From Enterobacteriaceae bacterium (GTDB lineage Bacteria; Pseudomonadota; Gammaproteobacteria; Enterobacterales; Enterobacteriaceae), in assembly GCA_031253755.1 (NCBI GenBank), contig JAIRVT010000008.1, forward strand, positions 1-36,818: a DNA stretch of 36,818 bases, written 5' to 3'. The notes under the pieces were generated by a model. The model was not told the origin of the DNA and ran no database searches. It saw nothing but the letters and a program-made list of their open reading frames with translations. Of this stretch, positions 8,689 through 16,148 are shown in pieces (position 1 is the first letter of the stretch; the number at the start of each line of letters is the position of its first letter). A program made the translations under genes and the position numbers.

Positions 8689-9816
8689 ATGTCAACAGGC
8701 AAATTAGTTACCCCACGGCTGTTTACCCCTCGATTATTTACCCCACTACAATTGGGTGCGATCACAGTACCGAACCGCGTTTTTATGGCCCCTCTCACTC
8801 GTTTGCGCAGCATTGAGCCGGGGGATATTCCGACTCCACTGGCGGTGGAATATTACCGACAGCGCGCAGGGGCTGGCCTGATTATTTCCGAAGCAACCCA
8901 GATTTCTGCGCAGGCGAAAGGTTATGCCGGTGCGCCGGGGCTGCACAGCGCTGAACAAGTTGCTGCGTGGAAGACAATCACCGATGGGGTTCATGCCGAA
9001 AACGGGCATATCGGCGTACAGTTGTGGCATACCGGGCGTATTTCTCACAGCAGCGTGCAGCCGGGCGGTCAGGCGCCGGTGGCACCGTCTGCGATTAGCG
9101 CGGGAACCCGCACTTCTTTGCGTGATGAACAGGGTCAGGCGGTTCGTGTCGATACGTCCATGCCGCGAGCGCTGGATACCAGCGAAATTCCGGGAATCGT
9201 GAATGATTTTCGACAGGCTGTCGCCAATGCCCGTGAAGCAGGCTTCGATATGGCAGAACTGCACTCGGCGCACGGCTATCTGCTGCACCAGTTCTTCTCT
9301 CCTTCCTCTAACCAACGAACCGATCAGTACGGCGGCAGCGTAGAAAACCGGGCGCGTATGATATTGGAAGTGGTTGACGCGGTGAGTCAGGAATGGAGCC
9401 CGGATCGCATCGGCATTCGCGTATCGCCGATTGGTTCTTTCCAGAATCTCGATAATGGGCCGAACGAAGAAGCGGATGCACTGTACCTGATTGGCGAACT
9501 GGCGAAACGCGGCATCGCCTATCTGCACATGTCTGAACCGGACTGGGCGGGCGGTCAGTCTTATACTGACGAATTTCGCCAGAAAATCCGCGACCATTTC
9601 CCCGGCGTCGTCATTGGTTCTGGCGCATATACCACGGAGAAAGCAGAAGATCTTATCAGCAAGGGATTGATCGACGCGGTGGCGTTTGGCCGTATGTATA
9701 TCGCCAATCCCGATCTGGCTGAACGCCTGAAACATAACGCAGCGCTAAACCCACAACACCCGGAAACTTTCTACGGCGGCGGTGCGGAAGGCTATATCGA
9801 TTATCCGTCTTTGTGA
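8689..9816 (+). CDS. nemA: NemA, N-ethylmaleimide reductase (old yellow enzyme family)
   Basis: NemA is an FMN-dependent NADPH ene-reductase that reduces activated alkenes and nitro esters and detoxifies electrophiles in the cytoplasm. The protein is 375 residues, near the 365 of E. coli, and similar throughout. FMN and substrate elements are conserved: MAPLTRLRS near 33-41, QLWHTGR near 111-117, the substrate-binding His pair HSAH at 192-195, and the C-terminal GGGAEGY. E. coli has GRDWIANPDL where this protein has [10 protein letters not shown]. The ATG at 8689 follows AGGAG. The extra length is at the N-terminus, where TPRLF occurs twice in tandem before TPLQLGAI, apparently a small duplication. 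It is co-oriented with nemR and under NemR control. Confidence 0.95.
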   Translation: MSTGKLVTPRLFTPRLFTPLQLGAITVPNRVFMAPLTRLRSIEPGDIPTPLAVEYYRQRAGAGLIISEATQISAQAKGYAGAPGLHSAEQVAAWKTITDGVHAENGHIGVQLWHTGRISHSSVQPGGQAPVAPSAISAGTRTSLRDEQGQAVRVDTSMPRALDTSEIPGIVNDFRQAVANAREAGFDMAELHSAHGYLLHQFFSPSSNQRTDQYGGSVENRARMILEVVDAVSQEWSPDRIGIRVSPIGSFQNLDNGPNEEADALYLIGELAKRGIAYLHMSEPDWAGGQSYTDEFRQKIRDHFPGVVIGSGAYTTEKAEDLISKGLIDAVAFGRMYIANPDLAERLKHNAALNPQHPETFYGGGAEGYIDYPSL

Positions 9817-9828
9817 TTTTTTCGTTTT

Positions 9829-9864
9829 TATCATTTTGTCACTGCTTATCATTTTGTCACTGAT
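9829..9864 (+). repeat. Two-copy 18-base tandem repeat between nemA and the DHA2 transporter
   Basis: TATCATTTTGTCACTG(C/A)T is present twice in direct tandem (9829-9846 and 9847-9864), differing at one position. Both copies contain TTTTGTCAC, which is exactly complementary to GTGACAAAA at 9937-9945, overlapping the ribosome binding site of the next gene. Confidence 0.85.
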
Positions 9865-9885
9865 AGCGGCGAGAGTTCGCCGCTA
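9864..9885 (+). terminator. Strong hairpin after nemA, possible terminator
   Basis: A perfect 9-base stem (TAGCGGCGA / TCGCCGCTA) with a 4-base loop begins 48 bases after the nemA stop. No U-tract follows directly (ACAATTCGCC), so it is at best a weak or Rho-assisted terminator. It could instead act as an mRNA 3'-end stabiliser. Confidence 0.45.
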
Positions 9886-9946
9886 CAATTCGCCTTCGGT
9901 CTGATTTTGAACTAGTTTATTCTAATGTGCGTAAAGGTGACAAAAC

Positions 9947-11374
9947 ATGCCAAACACAAGTATAACCACTTCTTCCCGGCGCTGGATCATGTTCGCCATA
10001 CTGCTGGTAGGTGCGTTTCTGCCTCCGCTCGATTTTTTCATTGTCAATGTGGCGTTACCCGACATCAGGGATGAACTGGGCATGAGCGCGGCAGGCCAGC
10101 AATGGGTCATATCCACTTACGCAGCAACTTATGCCGTTATGCTGATTACCGGTGGGAGGCTGGGAGATATTTATGGCCGTAATCGCATCTTTTTCATTGG
10201 CTTGACAGGGTTTGCTCTTGCTTCAACCTTGTGTGGCCTTGCAGAAGCGCCTTGGGTATTGATTATCGGACGCGCCTTACAGGGACTGGCGGCCGCTATC
10301 ATAGCCCCACAGGCATTGGCGTCAATTCAGGCCATTTTCCCAGAGGCCGAAAAACCCAGAGCACTGGGAATTTATGGCGCGATATTTGGTCTGGCCTCTG
10401 TGATAGGCCAAGTATTCGGGGGAATGCTGATTTCCTTAAATATTTTCGGTCTGGGCTGGCGACTCATCTTCCTTGTTAATCTCCCCATCATTATTCTTGT
10501 CCTTATTTTCGGCCTGCCGTTGTTGCAGGAAACGAAAATACAGCGTACCCGTCGGCTAGATCTCACTGGTGTGTTGTTGTCCGTGTTAACCCTAAGCTGT
10601 GTGGTTATTCCGTTGATTGAGGGCCGTGAAGCCGGATGGCCACTCTGGGCGTGGATACTACTGGCTCTGTCCCCGGTGTTGGCGGCGGTTTTCTGGCGTT
10701 ATGAAACCCGTTTGTCTGCGAGCGGCGGTGAACCTCTGGTTAACCCATCAGCACTTCAGGCTCCCGGCCTACGCACAGGATTGGTTGTCGCATTGCTGTT
10801 CTACTCCATTGCGGCGTTTTTTCTCCTGTTGTCCATCTATCTTCAGGGAGCGCTCGGTGAAACACCCTTAACCGCCGGATTGGTTTTTCTGCCTTTTGGG
10901 TTAGGTTTTCTGCTGGGACCGCTGTCTACACCTATTGCCGGACGATGGCTAGGGCGATTCATCAATCCTGTAGGTATGGCGCTGGAATCGGTCGGTTTTA
11001 TCGCATTGATAATCCTGATTTCCAGAACCCTACCCGGCCATCCTCCTTCTGGCGTGCTGCTGGCTTTGATTTTATTTGCGATTGGATATGGCCAAGGTCT
11101 TGCTCTCCCCACACTGGTCAGAATGATCATCAGCCGTGTGGATAAAAGTTATTCCGGAATGATTGCCGGCATTGTCAATTCAACGTTGCAAATCAGCGCG
11201 GCGCTCAGCGTGGCGGTTATTGGCGGTATTTTCTTTACCGTACTGGGTTCACGGCCTGATGTGTCCGCCATATCATCTGCATTTATTGCTGCCATGCTCT
11301 GTATCGCTTTTCTGTTGCTATTGGGAGCAATGCTGAGTTTTTGGATAGCCAGACGAGAACCGGCAGAGAAATAA
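9947..11374 (+). CDS. DHA2-type (14-helix) MFS drug/efflux transporter
   Basis: This is a proton-driven multidrug-type exporter of the EmrB/QacA (DHA2) group, 475 residues, with about 14 hydrophobic segments. Helix 1 carries LDFFIVNVALPDI, and motif A is GGRLGDIYGRNR near residues 66-77. The motif C-like glycine stretch is YGAIFGLASVIGQVFGGM. The ATG at 9947 follows AAGGTGA. It lies downstream of nemRA in the same direction, so NemR-driven read-through may couple it to electrophile stress, but a hairpin intervenes. Its stop is 17 bases from the convergent stop of the next MFS gene, with no obvious terminator between. The substrate cannot be read from the sequence. Confidence 0.88.
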   Translation: MPNTSITTSSRRWIMFAILLVGAFLPPLDFFIVNVALPDIRDELGMSAAGQQWVISTYAATYAVMLITGGRLGDIYGRNRIFFIGLTGFALASTLCGLAEAPWVLIIGRALQGLAAAIIAPQALASIQAIFPEAEKPRALGIYGAIFGLASVIGQVFGGMLISLNIFGLGWRLIFLVNLPIIILVLIFGLPLLQETKIQRTRRLDLTGVLLSVLTLSCVVIPLIEGREAGWPLWAWILLALSPVLAAVFWRYETRLSASGGEPLVNPSALQAPGLRTGLVVALLFYSIAAFFLLLSIYLQGALGETPLTAGLVFLPFGLGFLLGPLSTPIAGRWLGRFINPVGMALESVGFIALIILISRTLPGHPPSGVLLALILFAIGYGQGLALPTLVRMIISRVDKSYSGMIAGIVNSTLQISAALSVAVIGGIFFTVLGSRPDVSAISSAFIAAMLCIAFLLLLGAMLSFWIARREPAEK

Positions 11375-11391
11375 TGGCGTCGGTTCACTTT

Positions 11392-12618
11392 TCACACCTG
11401 ATTAAAAGCAAGACGCCGTTTCCAAATCAGAATGCCGAGCAACACCGTGAGCGGTATGCCGTGGAAGATGATGATCACGCTGGAAGGTGGCAGCCAGACG
11501 TAGAACGGGGCAACCAGCAACATGCCAATACCAAATCCTGTCATCTGCAATAAGGTCAGCAGGCTGAAAATGGGCAAGCGCAGGTTTTCGGGTTCACTTT
11601 GTGCGCGGGAGATCAGGCTGACTTCAGCAATGCCGTCACCAATGCCTGCCCATACGGCAAACATCAGTAACCAAAGCTGGCTGGTCTGTTGGAAAGTCAG
11701 GATAAAGCCCGTTGACATCAATGCAACGCCGAGAAAAAACAGTTTCTCCATTTTTAATGTGTCGCGCTGACGCAACAGATAGCTGGTCAGGCGGGCGCCG
11801 CTGAATTTTCCGGTAGCCCATGTCGCCAGCAATAAGCCCATCACGGTGCTGGCATTATCAGGATTGAGGAGTTTGGAAATGATCGGAAAACCGACGTTAT
11901 GCGCAGCGCTGCCCAGTGTATCCGCCAGACTGAGGAACAACATTCCCGCCAGCACAGGCGCGCCGCGTAATCCAAGCCGCAATTCCCGCCATTCGTTACC
12001 CAGCGCTCGTGTTCCCGGCTGTTCAGGTTCAGTGATAAAACGCAATGGCATAATCAGTATCGCCGCCAGTAAATACGTGATGATATTGACCAGAAAGACC
12101 ATTTCATAACCTCTGCTGGCGACCAACAGGCCAGAGACCAAGCTGCCGAGAACCGCGCCTGTTGCAGCGACGGATGTCAGCCAGGAATTGGTTGAGATGC
12201 GTTGTGAGGCATGAACCCAGTGCGGAAGTTGGCTGTTTAACCCGATAGCAAACATTGAGTTGCCCAAGCCGATGCCGAAAGCAATCACCGGTAAGATCAA
12301 TAATTGCTGTGCCGCCGGGATCACGAATAACAGGGTCAGCAATATCACCCGCAATAGATCGAAACAGACCAAAGGCCAGCGGCCGCTGTATCGGCGGAAA
12401 AACGGCGTGCCGATTAAGCTGGCAATCACGCCACCCGCAACACGGCAGGCGAGAAAAATGCTGACGTGCAGGACACTGTTGCTGAGCAGGTAAACGTAAG
12501 TGGATAACGCCACCATATTCAGGAATGCGCCAAAATCGGAGACAAACCTTGCCGTAACGATAAATAACGCGTTACGGCCAGACCAACGCAAATTCAATCT
12601 ATTTTCCTGAGTTGACAT
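11392..12618 (-). CDS. MFS exporter of cassette B
   Basis: This 408-residue protein has about 12 hydrophobic segments and belongs to the same broad MFS_3/EntS-like efflux group as the cassette A exporter. The N-terminus is ALFIVTARFVSDFGAFLNMVAL. Motif A is degenerate: GTPFFRRYSGRW replaces the usual GxxxDRxGRR, the aspartate being lost. The start at 12618 has only a weak GAGAG Shine-Dalgarno and lies 17 bases after the dioxygenase stop, so the gene is the last member of the KamA operon and may be translationally coupled. By position it should export the cassette B product. Confidence 0.85.
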   Translation of the reverse strand: MSTQENRLNLRWSGRNALFIVTARFVSDFGAFLNMVALSTYVYLLSNSVLHVSIFLACRVAGGVIASLIGTPFFRRYSGRWPLVCFDLLRVILLTLLFVIPAAQQLLILPVIAFGIGLGNSMFAIGLNSQLPHWVHASQRISTNSWLTSVAATGAVLGSLVSGLLVASRGYEMVFLVNIITYLLAAILIMPLRFITEPEQPGTRALGNEWRELRLGLRGAPVLAGMLFLSLADTLGSAAHNVGFPIISKLLNPDNASTVMGLLLATWATGKFSGARLTSYLLRQRDTLKMEKLFFLGVALMSTGFILTFQQTSQLWLLMFAVWAGIGDGIAEVSLISRAQSEPENLRLPIFSLLTLLQMTGFGIGMLLVAPFYVWLPPSSVIIIFHGIPLTVLLGILIWKRRLAFNQV

Positions 12619-12635
12619 GATTATTCGCTCTCTCG

Positions 12636-13373
12636 CTATTCTGTGTGTTGACGGAAAGTCACCAGCAATAAATCCCGAAATGCCGCTATTTCTGGAGAGA
12701 ATTGCCGGACATTGCCTGCCCGATGATAAAGTTGCCGATCATTGATGGCGAGTGTTTCGAGAAAACGCCCCATTGTTGTTTGCAGTAAAGGAGGCGCTTC
12801 ATTCTCAGTTAAGTGAACTTCGGAAATAACAGGTTCAATATTATGGCCCTGAATAAAGTGCATAAATATCCAGTCCTGCCCATCCTGATGAATACCGGAT
12901 GTTGTCGGGCTTTCTTTTCCTGAAAACGCTTTCACCCGGAATTGGTGAATATCAATGGAGTAGTGGCAGCCTGTGACTAAATTTTTACCCAAGATGCCGA
13001 TATCCGTCGCAATAATGCGCTGCATCATAGGATGGTCAATGAACGTTTGTTCAGCATAACTGAGCTGGTTAGCGCCTTTTTGGTACTCGATATCATAAGT
13101 GACCGATGATTGATACGCATTATCCAGATTGATTTGAAGCGGATTCGCTGCGCCGGGATGATAGTGATAACGCAGAATACGCCTTTCCCGATGGGTATAA
13201 TTTTTGAAATTCTGATCCAGCACCAGATTATCCCACTGGCGTTTGAATGTTTCGACTTCTTCCTGCTGATAAGAAATCAGCTCACTAAAACCGGGAATAT
13301 GGCAATAATGTTCATTGATTAAATGAGCCGAAATTTCTGTCAAGAGCCTTGTTTTTATTGATGTCGTTTGCAT
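12636..13373 (-). CDS. 2-oxoglutarate/Fe(II) dioxygenase, amino-acid hydroxylase (IDO/DUF2257-like)
   Basis: This family includes the Bacillus thuringiensis L-isoleucine 4-hydroxylase (IDO), which hydroxylates free aliphatic amino acids and oxidises methionine, using 2-oxoglutarate and O2. The 245-residue protein shows the IDO landmarks. HQFRVKA lies near 143-149 and the iron ligands HQD at 162-164. A distal histidine is in YHRAGNVRQF (H217). The C-terminal signature FRDLLLVTF (232-240) closely matches IDO and includes the probable 2-oxoglutarate-binding Arg (R233). It starts 12 bases after the ATP-grasp stop and is followed by the exporter. I infer hydroxylation of a free amino acid or of the ligated product; the exact substrate is not determined by sequence. 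Confidence 0.85.
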   Translation of the reverse strand: MQTTSIKTRLLTEISAHLINEHYCHIPGFSELISYQQEEVETFKRQWDNLVLDQNFKNYTHRERRILRYHYHPGAANPLQINLDNAYQSSVTYDIEYQKGANQLSYAEQTFIDHPMMQRIIATDIGILGKNLVTGCHYSIDIHQFRVKAFSGKESPTTSGIHQDGQDWIFMHFIQGHNIEPVISEVHLTENEAPPLLQTTMGRFLETLAINDRQLYHRAGNVRQFSPEIAAFRDLLLVTFRQHTE

Positions 13374-13385
13374 AACGTGAGCACC

Positions 13386-14747
13386 TTATGAAACTGGAAC
13401 AATAATAGGTTTTACATGCGCCAGTATTTCGTCATGTAACGCGCGGGCATGAGTCGCATCGTGAACTTTTGCCCAACACCTGAGCAGGTAATGCTCTTCC
13501 GTTTCAGCATTAATAAAGCAGCCAGCCGATTGAGAGAGGCATTCGATCACACAGGGGTTTTGTTTGATGTATTCAATATTGTCTATTCCCTGAAAATAAC
13601 CGCTATTTTGCGGATAAAGCGCAATCATGGCGTAGTGCTGCTGCGCTGCCATCGCCCGTTGCTGGCCTTGTTTGATCTGGCTATCAATCTCTTTTTCTTG
13701 CAGCAGAATGGCGAGATAAAGCTGATAAGGATCTAACCCGGCAAGGTCACGAAAGGCGGAATTCACAAACAAACCACCAAGACGCGGATTGATTTCAATA
13801 ACCACCGGGCCATCCGCCGTCATGCGAAATTCAAGATGGGCAATGGCGTTCTTCAACCCGACGGCCTGTATGCAGGCGATAGCGTAATGTCTGATTTGTT
13901 CCTGTTCTGTCGCCGTAAATGAAACCGGAGGCGAAATCAGCAGATTTTCCAGTACCGTATTCTGTTTTTCGGTCAGGATCAGTTTTTCATTGATCAATAC
14001 CGGATGAACAAAAACCTGTGTGCTCACGCATTCGACAGTGCCTTCAATACCATCAATATATTCCTCCAACAGAAGGCTTTGCCCCGGTTGATTAATGTAT
14101 TCGACACCTTCATGGGTCGCATAAGTCTGGATATTGCCAAGAAAATCGGTGAAGGCTGAGTGTTGATAGTGTGCGGTGAATACCCGGTAATAAGATTGCA
14201 GTTCAGGCCAGTTGTGGCATTTCTTGATAAAGGCCGATCCCGCCCCGAAAGGCGGTTTTACCATCACCGGATAACCGATGAGTTCGGCCTGCTCGCGTAG
14301 CGCTTTTTCACTGTGACATAGCGCGTAACGTATCGAGCGAATTCCCTTTTTTTGTAGTGCCTGCCGCATCAGGAACTTATTATTACACGCAGCAATGGAG
14401 GAAGACGGCGCATGGGGTAAGCCGATTTTTTGGCATATTTCGGCCACGATACAGCCCATTTGCCCGCTGGCAGAAGCGTGTCCGGCATGGCAGAAAATCC
14501 CACGTAAATGGTAAGTTTGCTGCAATATCAACACCATTTCATGCAAAGACTCAGAAGATAGTGATTCCAGTAAATAAACTTTGTCACTATCTGCAAAAAG
14601 CCGTTCTGTGTGAGGCCGGCCTTGACGTGCAATGGTCAGGCACAATAAGCCCATCTTTTTCGCTGCCGCAAAATGGGGTTCCCGGTAGGTATAATGGGTG
14701 ATTTTTGTTTCATCAATATCTACAAATAAAATCGCATTCGGTTTCAT
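13386..14747 (-). CDS. ATP-grasp amino-acid ligase (cassette B)
   Basis: This 453-residue ATP-grasp enzyme is similar in organisation to L-amino-acid ligases and carnosine synthase-type proteins. The N-terminal domain begins AILFVDIDETK. The ATP-binding loop is VMVKPPFGAGSAFIKK near 161-176 (K164). The acidic adenine-side motif LLLEEYIDG is at 225-233. Metal ligands are E306 in HLEFR and E318/N320 in EINPRLGG. A C-terminal region of about 120 residues resembles the third domain of dipeptide ligases. The start at 14747 follows AAGGA. It lies 20 bases after kamA and 12 bases before the dioxygenase, indicating one operon. The predicted reaction is amide formation between two amino-acid-like partners, one possibly the beta-amino acid made by the KamA-like enzyme. 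It is not a close paralogue of the cassette A ligase. Confidence 0.88.
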   Translation of the reverse strand: MKPNAILFVDIDETKITHYTYREPHFAAAKKMGLLCLTIARQGRPHTERLFADSDKVYLLESLSSESLHEMVLILQQTYHLRGIFCHAGHASASGQMGCIVAEICQKIGLPHAPSSSIAACNNKFLMRQALQKKGIRSIRYALCHSEKALREQAELIGYPVMVKPPFGAGSAFIKKCHNWPELQSYYRVFTAHYQHSAFTDFLGNIQTYATHEGVEYINQPGQSLLLEEYIDGIEGTVECVSTQVFVHPVLINEKLILTEKQNTVLENLLISPPVSFTATEQEQIRHYAIACIQAVGLKNAIAHLEFRMTADGPVVIEINPRLGGLFVNSAFRDLAGLDPYQLYLAILLQEKEIDSQIKQGQQRAMAAQQHYAMIALYPQNSGYFQGIDNIEYIKQNPCVIECLSQSAGCFINAETEEHYLLRCWAKVHDATHARALHDEILAHVKPIIVPVS

Positions 14748-14767
14748 TGTCTATCCTTGAAATGGAA

Positions 14768-15952
14768 TTAATTATCCAGCCATTCACATGGTTCATTTTT
14801 CCAGTTGGTAAAACGGTAGTAGCGTTTATCACCACGGGTTTCAAACTGTGGTATTTCATCGGGATCGGTGAACAGCGGAACGGTAAATTTCCCTTTCATA
14901 TGAGGCAGGACATATTCCGGCAAGGCGATATTGGAGACCCGGCGCTTGAGCTTTTTCATGATCGCAATGGCATCATTAATTGACGCTTTATATTCCGAAG
15001 AACCGGGCGAGAACGGCATAAAATGGTAGAGATAGTAGGGTTTCACGCCCATGCGATAGAGTTCGATAAATAATTGATGCAGTGTTGCTTCGTTGTCATT
15101 GATACCGCGCAGGAATGGCATATTGGAAAACACAATCGGCACAACACGCTGGATTCGCCGTACCGCAGACTGAAACTCATCACTCAGCTCCAGTGGATGG
15201 CAAACATGGACGCCAAAGGCATTGACGCGGTGTTTTTCCAATGTTTCCAATAAGGCATCGGTAATTCGATAAGGGTTAAATGTCAGCGCACGGGAATGAA
15301 TGCGGATCAACAGATCATCCCTGATTTCTCTGATGGCAGCCAGCGACTCCGCCAATTTGTTATCCGTCAGCATTAACGGATCACCGCCACTCAGGATAAC
15401 TTCTTCGATTGACGGGGTATTTTTAATATATTCAAGCGACTGTTGGAAAGAGCTGCGGCCTGCATTGGATTTATCGGAATCGACTTTTAAGGTTCGCAGC
15501 GCTTCAAAGCAGAACTGGCAATAGGAGTTACACGCATTCACCATGCGCAAAATAACCCGATTATCATATTTGTGCTGGCAAATGGGCGTTTTCATCTCAT
15601 CATTCAGCTCCCAGTTTTCTGACTCACCATCATAACCATTCAGCGTTTCTTCATTCCAAAAGGGAACAACCTGCCGCCAGAGCGGATTTTCCGTGATATC
15701 ACCGGATTGCTTGGTGGCTAAAATGCGTTGCAGATAATACGGTGTGATCTGCATTTTCTGCCCCTGCAAGTTTTGCCGGATGTGTTGATTTACTTCATCA
15801 CTCCAGCCACCACAAGCGGCACGCAAAGTCACTTCATCACGAAAAGCGTTTTTTTGCTGCCAGCGCCAGTCAGCCCAGTTTTCGCTGGAATCGCTTTCAG
15901 GGGAGATCGTCGGAATTTGCAGCGGATGAGGTACGACATTGACATCATTCAT
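14768..15952 (-). CDS. KamA-family radical SAM/PLP aminomutase, probably not lysine-specific
   Basis: Lysine 2,3-aminomutase relatives move an alpha-amino group to the beta carbon using SAM, a [4Fe-4S] cluster and PLP. The 394-residue protein has the cluster motif CNSYCQFC (C141, C145, C148), SGGDPL at 188-193 for SAM/PLP contacts, and a PLP lysine candidate near K355 in KGKFTV. The residues that hold the lysine side chain in Clostridium subterminale LAM (D293 and D330) are replaced: YLYQCD there reads YLYHFM here, and the VVDAPGGGGK region reads YVLPHMKGK. This argues for a neutral or hydrophobic substrate. The RR/RF pair usual after the third cysteine is also absent. It is the first gene of the ligase-dioxygenase-exporter operon, with AAGGA before the ATG and a structured leader upstream. 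It is not EpmB, which is shorter and keeps CRYCFRRHF. Confidence 0.88.
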   Translation of the reverse strand: MNDVNVVPHPLQIPTISPESDSSENWADWRWQQKNAFRDEVTLRAACGGWSDEVNQHIRQNLQGQKMQITPYYLQRILATKQSGDITENPLWRQVVPFWNEETLNGYDGESENWELNDEMKTPICQHKYDNRVILRMVNACNSYCQFCFEALRTLKVDSDKSNAGRSSFQQSLEYIKNTPSIEEVILSGGDPLMLTDNKLAESLAAIREIRDDLLIRIHSRALTFNPYRITDALLETLEKHRVNAFGVHVCHPLELSDEFQSAVRRIQRVVPIVFSNMPFLRGINDNEATLHQLFIELYRMGVKPYYLYHFMPFSPGSSEYKASINDAIAIMKKLKRRVSNIALPEYVLPHMKGKFTVPLFTDPDEIPQFETRGDKRYYRFTNWKNEPCEWLDN

Positions 15953-16014
15953 TAGAGTTCCTTTATCATTTTATTTTTATATTTATCACCGTAGAAACCG
16001 GTTTTGAATATTTT

Positions 16015-16115
16015 GATCTATGCAGACATAGATCGTTGAACGTCATAATGAATAATATGTTCCCATGCCCCAATCCGTGCGTTCAGGTTGATAACGCATT
16101 TCTTGAAGCATGGGA
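16015..16115 (-). promoter_or_regulatory. Structured leader upstream of kamA, candidate cis-regulatory RNA
   Basis: The gap between the symporter and kamA contains, in minus-strand order, two structures. The first is an 8-base outer stem (TCCCATGC at 16115-16108 with GCATGGGA at 16068-16061). It encloses a 9x9 internal loop and a 6-base inner stem (TGCGTT / AACGCA, 16098-16093 and 16083-16078) with a 9-base loop. The second is a perfect 8-base stem with a 4-base loop (GATCTATG / CATAGATC, 16034-16015). No U-tract follows either, so neither is a normal terminator. The shape suits a ligand-binding or protein-binding leader of the kamA operon. A promoter-plus-operator reading is equally possible, because TTGGGG-N17-CATTAT lies between them. 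No known riboswitch class is recognised. Confidence 0.5.
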
Positions 16116-16148
16116 GCTACCTCAATTTATATCTTTATATAATATTTA

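Noticed and set aside
8746..9735. 329-codon reverse frame opposite nemA
   Set aside because: It is antisense to nemA, which is conserved along its whole length; no independent support.
14768..15952. Assignment of the KamA-like protein as EpmB (EF-P lysine aminomutase)
   Set aside because: EpmB has the cluster context CRYCFRRHF and a shorter C-terminus, and is not found with ligase, dioxygenase and exporter genes.
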